NCBI GenBank assembly: GCA_022711175.1 | Contig: JAKLFM010000007.1 | Span: 21,035-85,034 of the forward strand | Source of the DNA: Bacteroidota bacterium | GTDB taxonomy: Bacteria > Bacteroidota > Bacteroidia > Bacteroidales > UBA4417 | DNA: 64,000 bases | Reading direction: 5' to 3' | In this document: piece after piece, positions 36,834 to 45,040 of the stretch | How positions within the stretch are numbered: the first letter of the stretch is position 1 | Layout: each line of letters begins with the position of its first letter | The notes under the pieces: model-generated | The model's input: only the letters and a program-made list of their open reading frames with translations | Told to the model about the DNA's origin: nothing | The model's database searches: none | Position numbers and translations under genes: made by a program

Positions 36834-37853
36834 ATGAGAAAACTACTTTTAATTATTTGTTTAGCTGGAACCATTATAGCAGGATGTTCAAAAGAAAAAA
36901 ATATTGAACAATCCTCTAATATGGATCAATCAGCACTTGAAAAAATAAAAGTGATCACCTATAACAATGGCCTGAAGACTGGTACTTCCATGCTTGAGTT
37001 TACAAGCATCCAGGCTTTTGATACCACGTTGTACATGTTGGAGCAACAGATGAGAATTTATGATTCGAGTTTTTATGCTCAATATGGTAATTTAAGCGAA
37101 GAAGCATATGATGCGAAACAAACTGAGCTTGGTTACAACGAACAGACTCCCCTGATAGACTTTGAATCATTACTACCGTATTCCAATACTATGCGACAGG
37201 TGTATGTTGCTTTGGAAAATGATTGGTTAAGTAATACAGAACTGGATATATCAGCTTATCCTAAAATTGATTATCCTTTCAGCCTTGCAGAAATGACCTT
37301 ACTCAATTCAGACGGTGAAGTAAAGATTGGGAACTGCATTCTTAAACTCACTAAGAAAGGCTATCTTTGGATTACAGATGGTAGTTTTACCACTCTTTCA
37401 AGTTTCAATAACGGAGACATGAGCGTACTAAATCTATCTACTGTAATAACAAACTTAAACGAATCATCAGGTGATGATTGTGCGAGCTGGAAATCGAAAG
37501 AAGTATCAGATGATTATGTTGCCGGTAAAAGAGTTATTAAGCATGTTCATCACCATTCATACCCATGGAAATGGACAGAGAGCGCTGAAATAACATCTTA
37601 CAAACATAATTCAAATGGCTGGAAAAAGTATGCCGTTGATCTAGGTGTATCGTGCCAGTCATATTTTAGGACATCAGATTGCCTCTCCTCTTCTCAGATT
37701 TGGTCAGGCTGGAAGAGAAAACATGATAAAAGTATTGAGAAGAACAATACAATATGGGGCAACTGGTTAGGCTTGCGTGCTGAGAATGGCGCTTCTGTTT
37801 ACGGTGGTTTTGAGTACCCCGGTCATTCCAATAGTGAAGTATTAACATGGTAA
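36834..37853 (+). CDS. Lipoprotein of module 1, unknown function
   Basis: A 339-residue predicted lipoprotein: signal sequence with lipobox 'GTIIAGC' (Cys18) followed by 'SKEKN'. The mature part begins with a helical region containing 'FTSIQAFDTTLYMLEQQMR' and 'EEAYDAKQTELGYN', a pattern seen in other uncharacterised Bacteroidota lipoproteins. It ends with a His/Trp-rich region (about 230-339: 'HVHHHSYPWKW', 'WSGWKRKHD', 'GGFEYPGHSN') with four Cys. The product is likely surface- or periplasm-exposed. It overlaps the next gene by 7 bp. Codon and base use are more AT-rich than in flanking housekeeping genes, suggesting transfer. No known family was recognised. Confidence 0.75.
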   Translation: MRKLLLIICLAGTIIAGCSKEKNIEQSSNMDQSALEKIKVITYNNGLKTGTSMLEFTSIQAFDTTLYMLEQQMRIYDSSFYAQYGNLSEEAYDAKQTELGYNEQTPLIDFESLLPYSNTMRQVYVALENDWLSNTELDISAYPKIDYPFSLAEMTLLNSDGEVKIGNCILKLTKKGYLWITDGSFTTLSSFNNGDMSVLNLSTVITNLNESSGDDCASWKSKEVSDDYVAGKRVIKHVHHHSYPWKWTESAEITSYKHNSNGWKKYAVDLGVSCQSYFRTSDCLSSSQIWSGWKRKHDKSIEKNNTIWGNWLGLRAENGASVYGGFEYPGHSNSEVLTW

Positions 37854-38695
37854 ATCGATTAACAACTTTAACAATGGTGGGGATTCTCCTCACCATTGTT
37901 ACTCTGAATAAGTCATTGGCTCAAAAACCAAATGATTTTGAAAGCCTGGCCAAGTTTAGAAAATGGACGTTTTTCGTCGGGCCAAGACTCTATTTCAAAG
38001 CCCGAACCGAAGCTTATTATGGTGATTACACATTTAAAAACAGGATCATGCCTGGCTATCAGTTTGGTGTTGAATATGAGTTTAAACCTGCGCACAAATG
38101 GTCAATAGTTACCGGTTTAATAATTACAAACGAACCAGTGTACAGCATCAAATACAGAATATTACAAAAAGATTTATGCTCTCATTATACTGAAGATATT
38201 ATTGGCAAATTCAATTGCTCTGCTATTTACACTTTTTCCTTTCCGATTCTTTATCGTTTAAACTTGCCTATTACAGACAGGTCACTAATTACACTTGCAT
38301 CAGGATTCCGATTGATGTATTTCCCCGAAGGTTCTGCTTACTTTGGTCAGGAAATACATGATGACAGTATGACAAAAACCATTGAAATATTTGGGCTTAA
38401 CTTACACAGCCAGAATTACTCTCTTTACGAGAGTTTTGTTTTAACAACCGGTTTTACTTTTATTGGCAAAAAGTATTTGTTTAAACCCAGCATAAGTACC
38501 GTCATTAATTTTCAGCCTACTATTATCGGCGAGTATCAGTTTGGCAACCTGTTAAGTTCGCCTCCGGCTAGGGGGAGTTATAAACTTAGCGGCAATTATG
38601 TTTCGCTAAATTTAGGGATCACCTTACGGCACACAAGGCATCCGTTGTTTAAGGTGAAAATTCATACGGGTGAAGAACCACCAGGTACCGAATAA
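37847..38695 (+). CDS. Predicted outer-membrane beta-barrel protein of module 1
   Basis: A 282-residue exported protein with a signal peptide ('GILLTIVTLNKSLAQ', about 12-26). Strands alternate aromatic and small residues ('GYQFGVEYEFKPAHKWSIVTGLIIT', in parts; 'LYRLNLPITDRSLITLASGFRLMYF'; 'YVSLNLGITLRHTRH'), as in small PorT/OMP_b-brl-like barrels. It overlaps the lipoprotein gene by 7 bp, so the two are co-translated and probably form a surface pair. No sequence family was recognised. Confidence 0.7.
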   Translation: MVNRLTTLTMVGILLTIVTLNKSLAQKPNDFESLAKFRKWTFFVGPRLYFKARTEAYYGDYTFKNRIMPGYQFGVEYEFKPAHKWSIVTGLIITNEPVYSIKYRILQKDLCSHYTEDIIGKFNCSAIYTFSFPILYRLNLPITDRSLITLASGFRLMYFPEGSAYFGQEIHDDSMTKTIEIFGLNLHSQNYSLYESFVLTTGFTFIGKKYLFKPSISTVINFQPTIIGEYQFGNLLSSPPARGSYKLSGNYVSLNLGITLRHTRHPLFKVKIHTGEEPPGTE

Positions 38696-38832
38696 AGATA
38701 AATATCAGGTTTGTTTTAAACCGGTCTTATACAAAAAAGGACAACACTCTTCGAACGAGAGCGGACTAAGCCAATTCTGTAGTAAATGAATATTTCGTTA
38801 CAACGAGAACTTCCTGAATTTGCCGGCTTGTT

Positions 38833-38972
38833 CTATTTTTTCTTCCCTTTGGCCGCAGTTTTCTTCTTCGCCGTTGCTGGCGTGGCTTCTGCTATTTTCA
38901 GGCAATCGTCGAGGGTGAGCGATTCGGGAGCCTTGCTTTTTGAAATACTGTAGTTCTTTTTGCTGATTGATA
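38833..38972 (-). pseudogene. Duplicated 3' end of topA
   Basis: These 140 bp encode, in frame to a stop, a 46-residue topA-like tail ('KAPESLTLDDCLKIAEATPATAKKK' in parts) alongside the real tail at 42482-42619 ('KAPESLTLEDCLKIAEATPATTKKK'). Many differences are silent or conservative, so this copy spent time under selection as a working topA end rather than decaying in place. No upstream topA sequence is attached. It marks the end of module 1. Confidence 0.88.
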
Positions 38973-39226
38973 TTTAAGAGCTATAGCGGCTGGCATAAAG
39001 TGAGCGTTTTGTTTTATTTAGATTTGTTCTAAATTTCTTTTAAAAGTATTACCTTTTTTACTTTTTCGGATACTGCTGCAGAATATACAACACAACATAC
39101 TGCGTTACTAAAGTTCAAGCAATATATTGTTTTTGTGTGTTTTATGTTATTTACACTTTGGATATCAACGCTATTTTTGCGTATTGGAATTGTATTAAAT
39201 TGTTTATTAGTTAATTGCAATAATTT
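38973..39226. other. AT-rich gene-free spacer between modules
   Basis: About 250 bp of very AT-rich DNA following the topA fragment. A 63-codon minus-strand frame (39029-39220) has no family likeness, promoter or start context and is not called. Confidence 0.5.
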
Positions 39227-39251
39227 TGTTAATAACTTTTTCTGATTTTTA

Positions 39252-39261
39252 CCCCCCCCCC
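39252..39261 (+). repeat. Homopolymeric C10 tract at a promoter
   Basis: Ten consecutive C residues, one fewer than in copy 1, starting the same 13 nt before the TTG of the -33 element as in copy 1. Confidence 0.95.
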
Positions 39262-39264
39262 TCG

Positions 39265-39294
39265 TTGATTTCTTTAATTTTTAGACTATCTTTG
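39265..39294 (+). promoter_or_regulatory. Promoter in leader copy 2
   Basis: TTG at 39265-39267, 19-nt spacer, TATCTTTG at 39287-39294, as in copy 1. Confidence 0.65.
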
Positions 39295-39398
39295 GTTCAG
39301 AATAATTGCAAATCGAAGATATATTATTGCAGGGAAGTAATACAACTATTAAACCAGCAACTCTCCGTAACTCAAATCATAACAACAATAACCAATAA

Positions 39399-39434
39399 AT
39401 GAAACCCTGGCAAGGTAACTGTTTTGCCGGATGA
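39399..39434 (+). CDS. Conserved 11-residue mini-ORF in leader copy 2
   Basis: Encodes the same MKPWQGNCFAG peptide as 36449-36484, within a fully identical DNA stretch, so conservation of the peptide cannot be separated here from conservation of the RNA. Confidence 0.4.
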   Translation: MKPWQGNCFAG

Positions 39435-39502
39435 TATTTAAGGAGTGATTGCCTTTTGCCTGATTAAGACTTTAAATACCCGGGGTTAGCCTCTCCAAGC
39501 AT

Positions 39503-39522
39503 AAAAAAGCCTCCCCCGGAGG
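39503..39522 (-). terminator. Minus-strand terminator in leader copy 2
   Basis: CCTCC-ggg-GGAGG stem followed on the minus strand by a T run, paired with the TATCTTTG element at complement(39577-39584) as in copy 1. Confidence 0.65.
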
Positions 39523-39576
39523 TTTATTAGCCAATGCACATTAACTAAGTACGAACCAAAACCGAGAGAGGCTTTA

Positions 39577-39584
39577 CAAAGATA
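39577..39584 (-). promoter_or_regulatory. Minus-strand -7 element in leader copy 2
   Basis: TATCTTTG on the minus strand; drives the copy-2 version of the possible small RNA toward the topA fragment. Confidence 0.45.
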
Positions 39585-39802
39585 CAATGAAACTGAACGG
39601 AATCCCAACCTGATCTACAGTTGAACTGATATTACGCATATCATAAGGCTGGTGTGGTGCTACTTTACCGGTTTTAGTGCGCTACATCTCAATTATCTGT
39701 TTAAATGGAACCGGCGCTGGTTAGGTTTAACTGCGAGAGTGAAAAACTTCTTTTCCACAAAGACATTTAAACTAATTGGTGGAATAAAAAAATTCAAGTG
39801 TC

Positions 39803-40501
39803 ATGAAAACAAAGATAATAAACATCATTTTTTTGATTGCTTTTGCAGCGATGCTAGGTTGCTCAAAAGATAATATTGAACCAACGACCAGTTCTACGAC
39901 AAAATCACTTAAGGATTTAGAAATCAGTTGGAGTTACTACTATGACGGTAGCCCGGTATCGAGCTTCAGTTCAGCGCAAAGTATTGAGTATTCATTTGCT
40001 GATGAGTCATCAATGCGTATTTATTCCTTTTCTACAGAGCAATTATTTCTAAACTGGGCGGCGAATCAGAATTACTATGTGAATGGGGTTAAAATAGATC
40101 TTGTTAATTATCATAATAACCTCACAACAATAGGTAATTATGCGTTAAACACAGGTGCAGATGTTTATTTTGATACATATGGTACGATACGCTCTGATGT
40201 TGTTTCGCTTATGGATTCTTTGCTTATTTTACCTGGTCCTATTGAAGCCTCACTAAGACGACTGTATGATAACACATATTATTCTGACCAGATACATTCT
40301 TCATTCTTTATACCAATACCGTCATTAGGCAATGCGCGTGATAGAGCAGAGTCATTGAAACAAACTGGTCCGGGACTTAATGCCTATTGCGATCGGCGAT
40401 GGTTTTTAGGACCACGCCTCTATGTCCTTTCAGTTATCGAAAATAAAATTGAAAACCTTGGAGCCTGGAATAACCGATTTGAATCGATTAGTCCTTGCTA
40501 A
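39803..40501 (+). CDS. Lipoprotein of module 2, unknown function
   Basis: A 232-residue predicted lipoprotein (lipobox 'FAAMLGC', then 'SKDN'). The N-terminal half has the same general make-up as the module-1 lipoprotein (Ser/Thr-rich linker, then 'FSSAQSIEYSFADESSMRIYSF'), but overall identity is low. The C-terminal 45 residues ('CDRRWFLGPRLYVLSVIENKIENLGAWNNRFESI' in parts) resemble a beta/gamma-crystallin motif, where 'G..L' is followed by 'NLGxWNxRxxSI'; this is a tentative reading. The upstream promoter region is weaker than in module 1. Function unknown. Confidence 0.72.
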   Translation: MKTKIINIIFLIAFAAMLGCSKDNIEPTTSSTTKSLKDLEISWSYYYDGSPVSSFSSAQSIEYSFADESSMRIYSFSTEQLFLNWAANQNYYVNGVKIDLVNYHNNLTTIGNYALNTGADVYFDTYGTIRSDVVSLMDSLLILPGPIEASLRRLYDNTYYSDQIHSSFFIPIPSLGNARDRAESLKQTGPGLNAYCDRRWFLGPRLYVLSVIENKIENLGAWNNRFESISPC

Positions 40502-40513
40502 AAAATAACCGCA

Positions 40514-40550
40514 GGGCTGCTGCGTTCAATACCTTTGAATTCAGCAGCCC
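40514..40550. other. Intercistronic stem-loop in module 2
   Basis: A perfect 9-bp stem (GGGCTGCTG 40514-40522 with CAGCAGCCC 40542-40550) and a 19-nt loop, between the lipoprotein and barrel genes. No T run follows, so it may be a processing or stability element rather than a terminator. Confidence 0.55.
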
Positions 40551-40567
40551 AATTTAATGAATATAAT

Positions 40568-41725
40568 ATGTATAAATTGACATTTTTGTTTCTATTTTTT
40601 ATTATTAATATATCTTTATCAATAGCTCAGGTTCAGAAACTGGATCTTAAATCCAATATATTCTTGGGATTAGGTATAAATCCTAATATTTTTTATTCCG
40701 AGAATTTATCCAAAGGCTCAATAGAAATAGAGGCGATTCCTCATTTTAAATATTTTATTGGAAACCACATGTCACTATGTTATGGGATAAGTATAGTTTA
40801 CGGAAAACGATGGGCTCCTGACTACCTTCAGCGTAATTCCGCAATAACTTCAAGTCCTGCTTTCAGGTATTATCTTTTTAAAAACAATTTATTGTTTATT
40901 GAAGCCGGAATTCAGACCGGTTATTTTAATAATCACGGAGATGATTACAACAAGAAAGGCTGTTTTAACCAAGCTGGTGTAGGGTTGGGCATCAATATGT
41001 TAACAGCTTATCATGAGGGATGGGGACGTTTTGCATTTGAATTTCTTTTTCGTGATAATTTTCCTTTCAAATCATTTGATGAAAAAAATGTCTTTATTCC
41101 ATTTAACCGTTTAGGGTCGGGAATAGCTGTTTATTACCTGTTAGAACCGGCACGAAAGAAAAAACTCACTGCTGAATTGGCAAAACAAGATGCGTTCTTA
41201 AGAATTCAGGATTCTGCAAAAGACAGGAATTCCTTTCAGGAAACAGCAATCAAATCCATTCATTCCATTTATGTCTCATCGCCTACGGCAATTTCGTACG
41301 GATATGAAAAATCAATAACAAACCAGATAGCCATTGATGTTGAAGCTTCAATAGAGATGCTTGCCGGTTTACTTTATGATACGGCGTTTGTGCGGCCGGC
41401 ATTGAAAATTGAGCCCCGGTATTATTATGGATTCCAAAAAAGAGCATCACGTGGACAGAATGTCCGGCATAATTCTTCTGACTTTTTATGCTTAGAAGCA
41501 GGATATATCACCGTATTGTCGGGAAAACCGGTAAATTCGGGATATGAGTTTCACCTGATCCCAAAATGGGGGCTCCGGAGAGCTTTGGGTAAACATTTTA
41601 TTTTTGACTTTTCGGCCGGTTATGGTATTTATGGTGAAGTACTTAACCAAAAGTTACGTATTGGCCATACTCCCGGTCTGGATATTCGGTTAGGTTATTG
41701 TTTTAAAAGCACTGAACGTCAATGA
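40568..41725 (+). CDS. Predicted outer-membrane protein of module 2 (larger)
   Basis: A 385-residue exported protein. The start is ATG at 40568, opening a signal peptide ('LTFLFLFFIINISLSIAQ'); the frame is open to 40535. The body has barrel-like alternating strands: 'FLGLGINPNIFY', 'SLCYGISIVYG', 'FIEAGIQTGYF', 'LGYCFKS' at the C-terminus. Between them is a short helical segment ('KKKLTAELAKQDAFLRIQDSAKDRNSF', in parts) about residues 205-235, dividing two barrel-like halves. It overlaps the next gene by 4 bp. No known family was recognised. Confidence 0.68.
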   Translation: MYKLTFLFLFFIINISLSIAQVQKLDLKSNIFLGLGINPNIFYSENLSKGSIEIEAIPHFKYFIGNHMSLCYGISIVYGKRWAPDYLQRNSAITSSPAFRYYLFKNNLLFIEAGIQTGYFNNHGDDYNKKGCFNQAGVGLGINMLTAYHEGWGRFAFEFLFRDNFPFKSFDEKNVFIPFNRLGSGIAVYYLLEPARKKKLTAELAKQDAFLRIQDSAKDRNSFQETAIKSIHSIYVSSPTAISYGYEKSITNQIAIDVEASIEMLAGLLYDTAFVRPALKIEPRYYYGFQKRASRGQNVRHNSSDFLCLEAGYITVLSGKPVNSGYEFHLIPKWGLRRALGKHFIFDFSAGYGIYGEVLNQKLRIGHTPGLDIRLGYCFKSTERQ

Positions 41726-42429
41726 AATACCTGCTATCAACGATTTTCCCGGTTTTATCAATCATTCTTCTTCCTCATTGTATATTTTCACAGGCGGTTA
41801 AACCTGAGTTTTCCGTACTTGGTGGTGGTAACTTCAATACCGGAATGAAAAGTCACCTTTCATTGTATGGAAATTATACTATTTCCGGCGACATAAAAAT
41901 CAAACCTTCGGAAAACAAAAGGGGAATGAGCCAGCGAGTAACTTTCGGTTATTCACGATTTCGTGTTTCGTATTACCTTCCCGAAATATCAGCCTCAGAA
42001 GCACGTTCATATTTCGACGACGAAAAACGAGCTTTGGAATTGTCTTTGCAAAGTTCATTCCCAATAAAAAGCAATATGCAGATAGGTTTAGGAATCGGGG
42101 TGACATATAATCTGTTCTCGGAATTTAGTTTTGAATCAGGGGTCAGTGTTGGTGATAAGCCATTGGTATCGGGTAATGAAAGCGAAGCCAACGAACAGTT
42201 GAATGATAATAAGAACCTTGTAATACCTTCGGTGCTGCTCGATTACAGGATTAAAGTTTTCACAGTTTTAAAAAGAAACGGTTATGCTGTTTTTCAGACA
42301 AAATTTAATTTATTAAATTTGTACAAAGATGATATTGAACTTGAATATGAGTTTTATTACAACACATATACACGCAAAGTGAATCCCCGCTTAATGACAG
42401 CTCAAGCCGGGATAAGTATTGATATCTGA
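41722..42429 (+). CDS. Predicted outer-membrane protein of module 2 (smaller)
   Basis: A 235-residue exported protein with a signal peptide ('SIILLPHCIFSQ', about 12-23) and barrel-like strands ('RVTFGYSRFRVSYYLP', 'QIGLGIGVTYNLFSEF', 'TAQAGISIDI' at the end). It is translationally coupled (ATGA overlap) to the larger barrel gene. It ends 52 bp before the convergent topA stop. Function unknown. Confidence 0.68.
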   Translation: MKYLLSTIFPVLSIILLPHCIFSQAVKPEFSVLGGGNFNTGMKSHLSLYGNYTISGDIKIKPSENKRGMSQRVTFGYSRFRVSYYLPEISASEARSYFDDEKRALELSLQSSFPIKSNMQIGLGIGVTYNLFSEFSFESGVSVGDKPLVSGNESEANEQLNDNKNLVIPSVLLDYRIKVFTVLKRNGYAVFQTKFNLLNLYKDDIELEYEFYYNTYTRKVNPRLMTAQAGISIDI

Positions 42430-42481
42430 AAAATGAATGACAAAATATCTTCGGATTCGGTACATGGCGCCCGGAACCCGA

Positions 42482-44806
42482 CTATTTCTTTCCCCTGTTC
42501 GCAGTTTTCTTCTTCGTTGTTGCCGGCGTGGCTTCTGCTATCTTCAGGCAATCTTCAAGCGTAAGTGATTCGGGAGCCTTGCCTTTGGGAATGCGGTAGT
42601 TCTCCTTACCGATTGAAATATACGGGCCAAAACGGCCTTTGAGCACTTTTACATCAGGTCTTTCGGAAAATTCGCGGATGGTGTTTGAGATGGCTGCATT
42701 GCGCTTTTCTTCAATGAGTTCGATGCAGCGCTCGGCAGTGACAGCAGCAGGGTCGTCAGTCTTTTTTAGAGAGACAAACACCTTGTTGTGAAGCACATAA
42801 GGACCAAAACGTCCAATACCTACGGTCATATCGTGGCCTTCAAACTGCCCGATGAGTCGAGGGAAATCAAACAATTTCAGGGCCTCTTCGAGGGTTATGC
42901 TTTCGAGTGTCTGTCCTTTGCGCATGCCTGCAAAACGTGGCTTCTCAGGACTGTCGGTCTCACCGATCTGGGCAACAGGACCAAACTTAGCCAGTTTTAC
43001 ATAAACGTTTTTCCCCGTTTTCGGATCTGTGCCAAGCAACCTTTCTCCTTTTACCCTTTCGCTAACTTCGAGCGTTTGTTCCACCTTGCTGTGGAAAGGC
43101 CCGTAAAAATCGCGGATCATCTTGTTCCATGCTTTCAGCCCCTGGGCGATCTCATCGAATTCCTTCTCAACACTGGCCGTAAAGTTGTAATCCATGACGT
43201 CGTCGAAATACTGCATCAGGAAACGGGTCACCAGTTCACCAATATCCGTCGGGAAGAGTTTCCCCTTCTCATAACCGGTTTTCTCTTTCAAGACGGTCTC
43301 CTTGATCTTTCCACCCTTGAGCAGAATGTGATCATACTGTCTGATCACGCCCTCGCGTTCACCTTTCTCCACATATTCGCGTTTCTGAATCGTGGAAATG
43401 GTGGGTGCATAGGTTGACGGCCTTCCGATGCCAAGCTCTTCAAGTTTCTTCACCAGGCTGGCTTCGGTATAGCGGTAAGGCTGTTGGGTGAACTTCTGGG
43501 TGGCCGAAATCTCCTGCATGGCAAGTTCTTCGCCTTTTTTAAGCGGCGGAAGAATTCCCTCTTCACCCTCGGTTGTATCGTCTGACGATTCCATGTAAAC
43601 TTTCAGAAAACCGTCGAATTTGATCACTTCGCCTTCGGCTACAAACTGTTCTTTGCTGGTCGAAACATCTATTTTAACGGTTGTGCGTTCGAGAACGGCA
43701 TCCGCCATTTGCGAGGCAATGGTGCGTTTCCAGATGAGTTCGTAGAGCTTTTTGCGTGAAGGGTCGCCTTCAACCGAGCTGTGGCTCAAATAAGTAGGAC
43801 GTATGGCTTCGTGCGCTTCCTGTGCGCCTTTGCTGCGGGTGGCATACTGCCGGGTTTTCACGTACTGGTCGCCAAACAGCTTTTTGATCTCTTCCTTGGC
43901 TGTTCCCAACGCGAGTGTCGAAAGGTTTACCGAGTCGGTACGCATGTAAGTGATTTTCCCTTCTTCGTACAATTGTTGGGCAACCATCATGGTTTTGGAA
44001 ACGGAGAAACCGAGCTTGCGGCTGGCTTCCTGTTGCAAAGTTGAGGTGGTAAAAGGCGGCGCCGGCGACTTTTTGCCGGGACGTGTTTCGATGCCGGCAA
44101 CTTTGAATGTTGCGTCCCAGCAGAGTTCGAGAAATGCCACGGCATCGGCTTTTTTACTGAAACGCTTAGGCAATTCAGCTTTCAGGTCGGCTTTGCCGAA
44201 TTCGTTATTCACAGTAAACAGGGCGGCAACTTTATACGAAAAGGTGGATTTGAAGTTCCTGATCTCTTCCTCCTTTTCAACAATAAGCCTCACGGCAACA
44301 CTTTGCACACGCCCGGCTGAGAGCGACGGTTTTACTTTTCGCCAGAGTATGGGCGATATTTCGAAACCAACGATCCTGTCGAGAACGCGGCGGGCTTGCT
44401 GTGCATTTACAAGGTGGTAATCGATTTTACGCGGCTTCTGAATGGCTTCGGTGATAGCTGTTTTGGTGATTTCGTGGAAAACGATACGCTTTATTTTCTG
44501 CTCCTTTAATCCCAAAACTTCGGCAAGGTGCCACGAAATGGCTTCTCCTTCGCGGTCCTCGTCAGTTGCGAGCCACACCGTTTCGGCTGCATCGGCAAGC
44601 GATTTCAACTCCTTGATAACCTTGCGTTTATCAGGCATTACCTCGTAAACGGGGATAAAATCATGGGCTACATCAATACTCAAATCCTTTTTTACAAGGT
44701 CGCGCACGTGCCCGAAACTCGACTTTACCTGATAATCCTTGCCAAGATAGCCTTCGATAGTCTTCGCCTTGGCCGGTGATTCAACAATAACCAGATTTTT
44801 ACTCAT
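42482..44806 (-). CDS. topA: DNA topoisomerase I
   Basis: A 774-residue type IA topoisomerase that relaxes negative supercoils. The Toprim domain starts at the N-terminus ('LVIVESPAKAKTIEGYLG') and contains 'WLATDEDREGEAISWHL'. The catalytic tyrosine is Y287 in 'ITYMRTDS'. 'LSAGRVQSVAVRLI' and 'GRPSTYAPTISTIQKREYV' are present. The C-terminal half has three 'FGPY/FGPV' topoisomerase C-terminal repeats and a Lys-rich tail. The gene is intact; only its last 138 bp are duplicated at 38833-38972. A TTACTTTG box (complement of 44834-44841) may be its -7 element. Confidence 0.95.
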   Translation of the reverse strand: MSKNLVIVESPAKAKTIEGYLGKDYQVKSSFGHVRDLVKKDLSIDVAHDFIPVYEVMPDKRKVIKELKSLADAAETVWLATDEDREGEAISWHLAEVLGLKEQKIKRIVFHEITKTAITEAIQKPRKIDYHLVNAQQARRVLDRIVGFEISPILWRKVKPSLSAGRVQSVAVRLIVEKEEEIRNFKSTFSYKVAALFTVNNEFGKADLKAELPKRFSKKADAVAFLELCWDATFKVAGIETRPGKKSPAPPFTTSTLQQEASRKLGFSVSKTMMVAQQLYEEGKITYMRTDSVNLSTLALGTAKEEIKKLFGDQYVKTRQYATRSKGAQEAHEAIRPTYLSHSSVEGDPSRKKLYELIWKRTIASQMADAVLERTTVKIDVSTSKEQFVAEGEVIKFDGFLKVYMESSDDTTEGEEGILPPLKKGEELAMQEISATQKFTQQPYRYTEASLVKKLEELGIGRPSTYAPTISTIQKREYVEKGEREGVIRQYDHILLKGGKIKETVLKEKTGYEKGKLFPTDIGELVTRFLMQYFDDVMDYNFTASVEKEFDEIAQGLKAWNKMIRDFYGPFHSKVEQTLEVSERVKGERLLGTDPKTGKNVYVKLAKFGPVAQIGETDSPEKPRFAGMRKGQTLESITLEEALKLFDFPRLIGQFEGHDMTVGIGRFGPYVLHNKVFVSLKKTDDPAAVTAERCIELIEEKRNAAISNTIREFSERPDVKVLKGRFGPYISIGKENYRIPKGKAPESLTLEDCLKIAEATPATTKKKTANRGKK

Positions 44807-44997
44807 AATTGAAAATTAACCGCTGTAAACGGGTGCAAAGTAACACATTATAATTACACTCGCCTTCATTCACCTGATATTGGACGATATAAACCGGTTG
44901 CCAGCCGGCGGGCCGCTTGTTTAGAATGACTCGCAATAATTTATCAATGCACTGATATACTGTTCTATACGAATTAGCCTCACTTGTAAATTAATCG

Positions 44998-45005
44998 TAA
45001 TTTTG
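44998..45005 (+). promoter_or_regulatory. -7 element of miaB
   Basis: TAATTTTG, an exact TAnnTTTG match 35 nt before the ATG. No -33 element at the usual spacing. Confidence 0.4.
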
Positions 45006-45040
45006 CGGCTTAATTTTTTCAGTACCCATAACCCTGCCGA

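Larger units (their letters stand above)
39227..39590. repeat. Leader repeat, copy 2
   Basis: Direct repeat of 36281-36640, with 149 identical nucleotides (39345-39493). It keeps every element of copy 1: C10 tract (39252-39261), GTTG-N19-TATCTTTG promoter, A-rich leader, the MKPWQGNCFAG frame and the minus-strand promoter/terminator unit. Weaker similarity extends to about 39755. Confidence 0.9.

Noticed and set aside
38833..38972. A second topA gene
   Set aside because: Only the last 46 codons are present with no upstream topA sequence, so it is a fragment and not a gene.
39029..39220. 63-codon minus-strand frame in the AT-rich spacer
   Set aside because: No promoter, no family and low-complexity composition; chance frame in AT-rich DNA.
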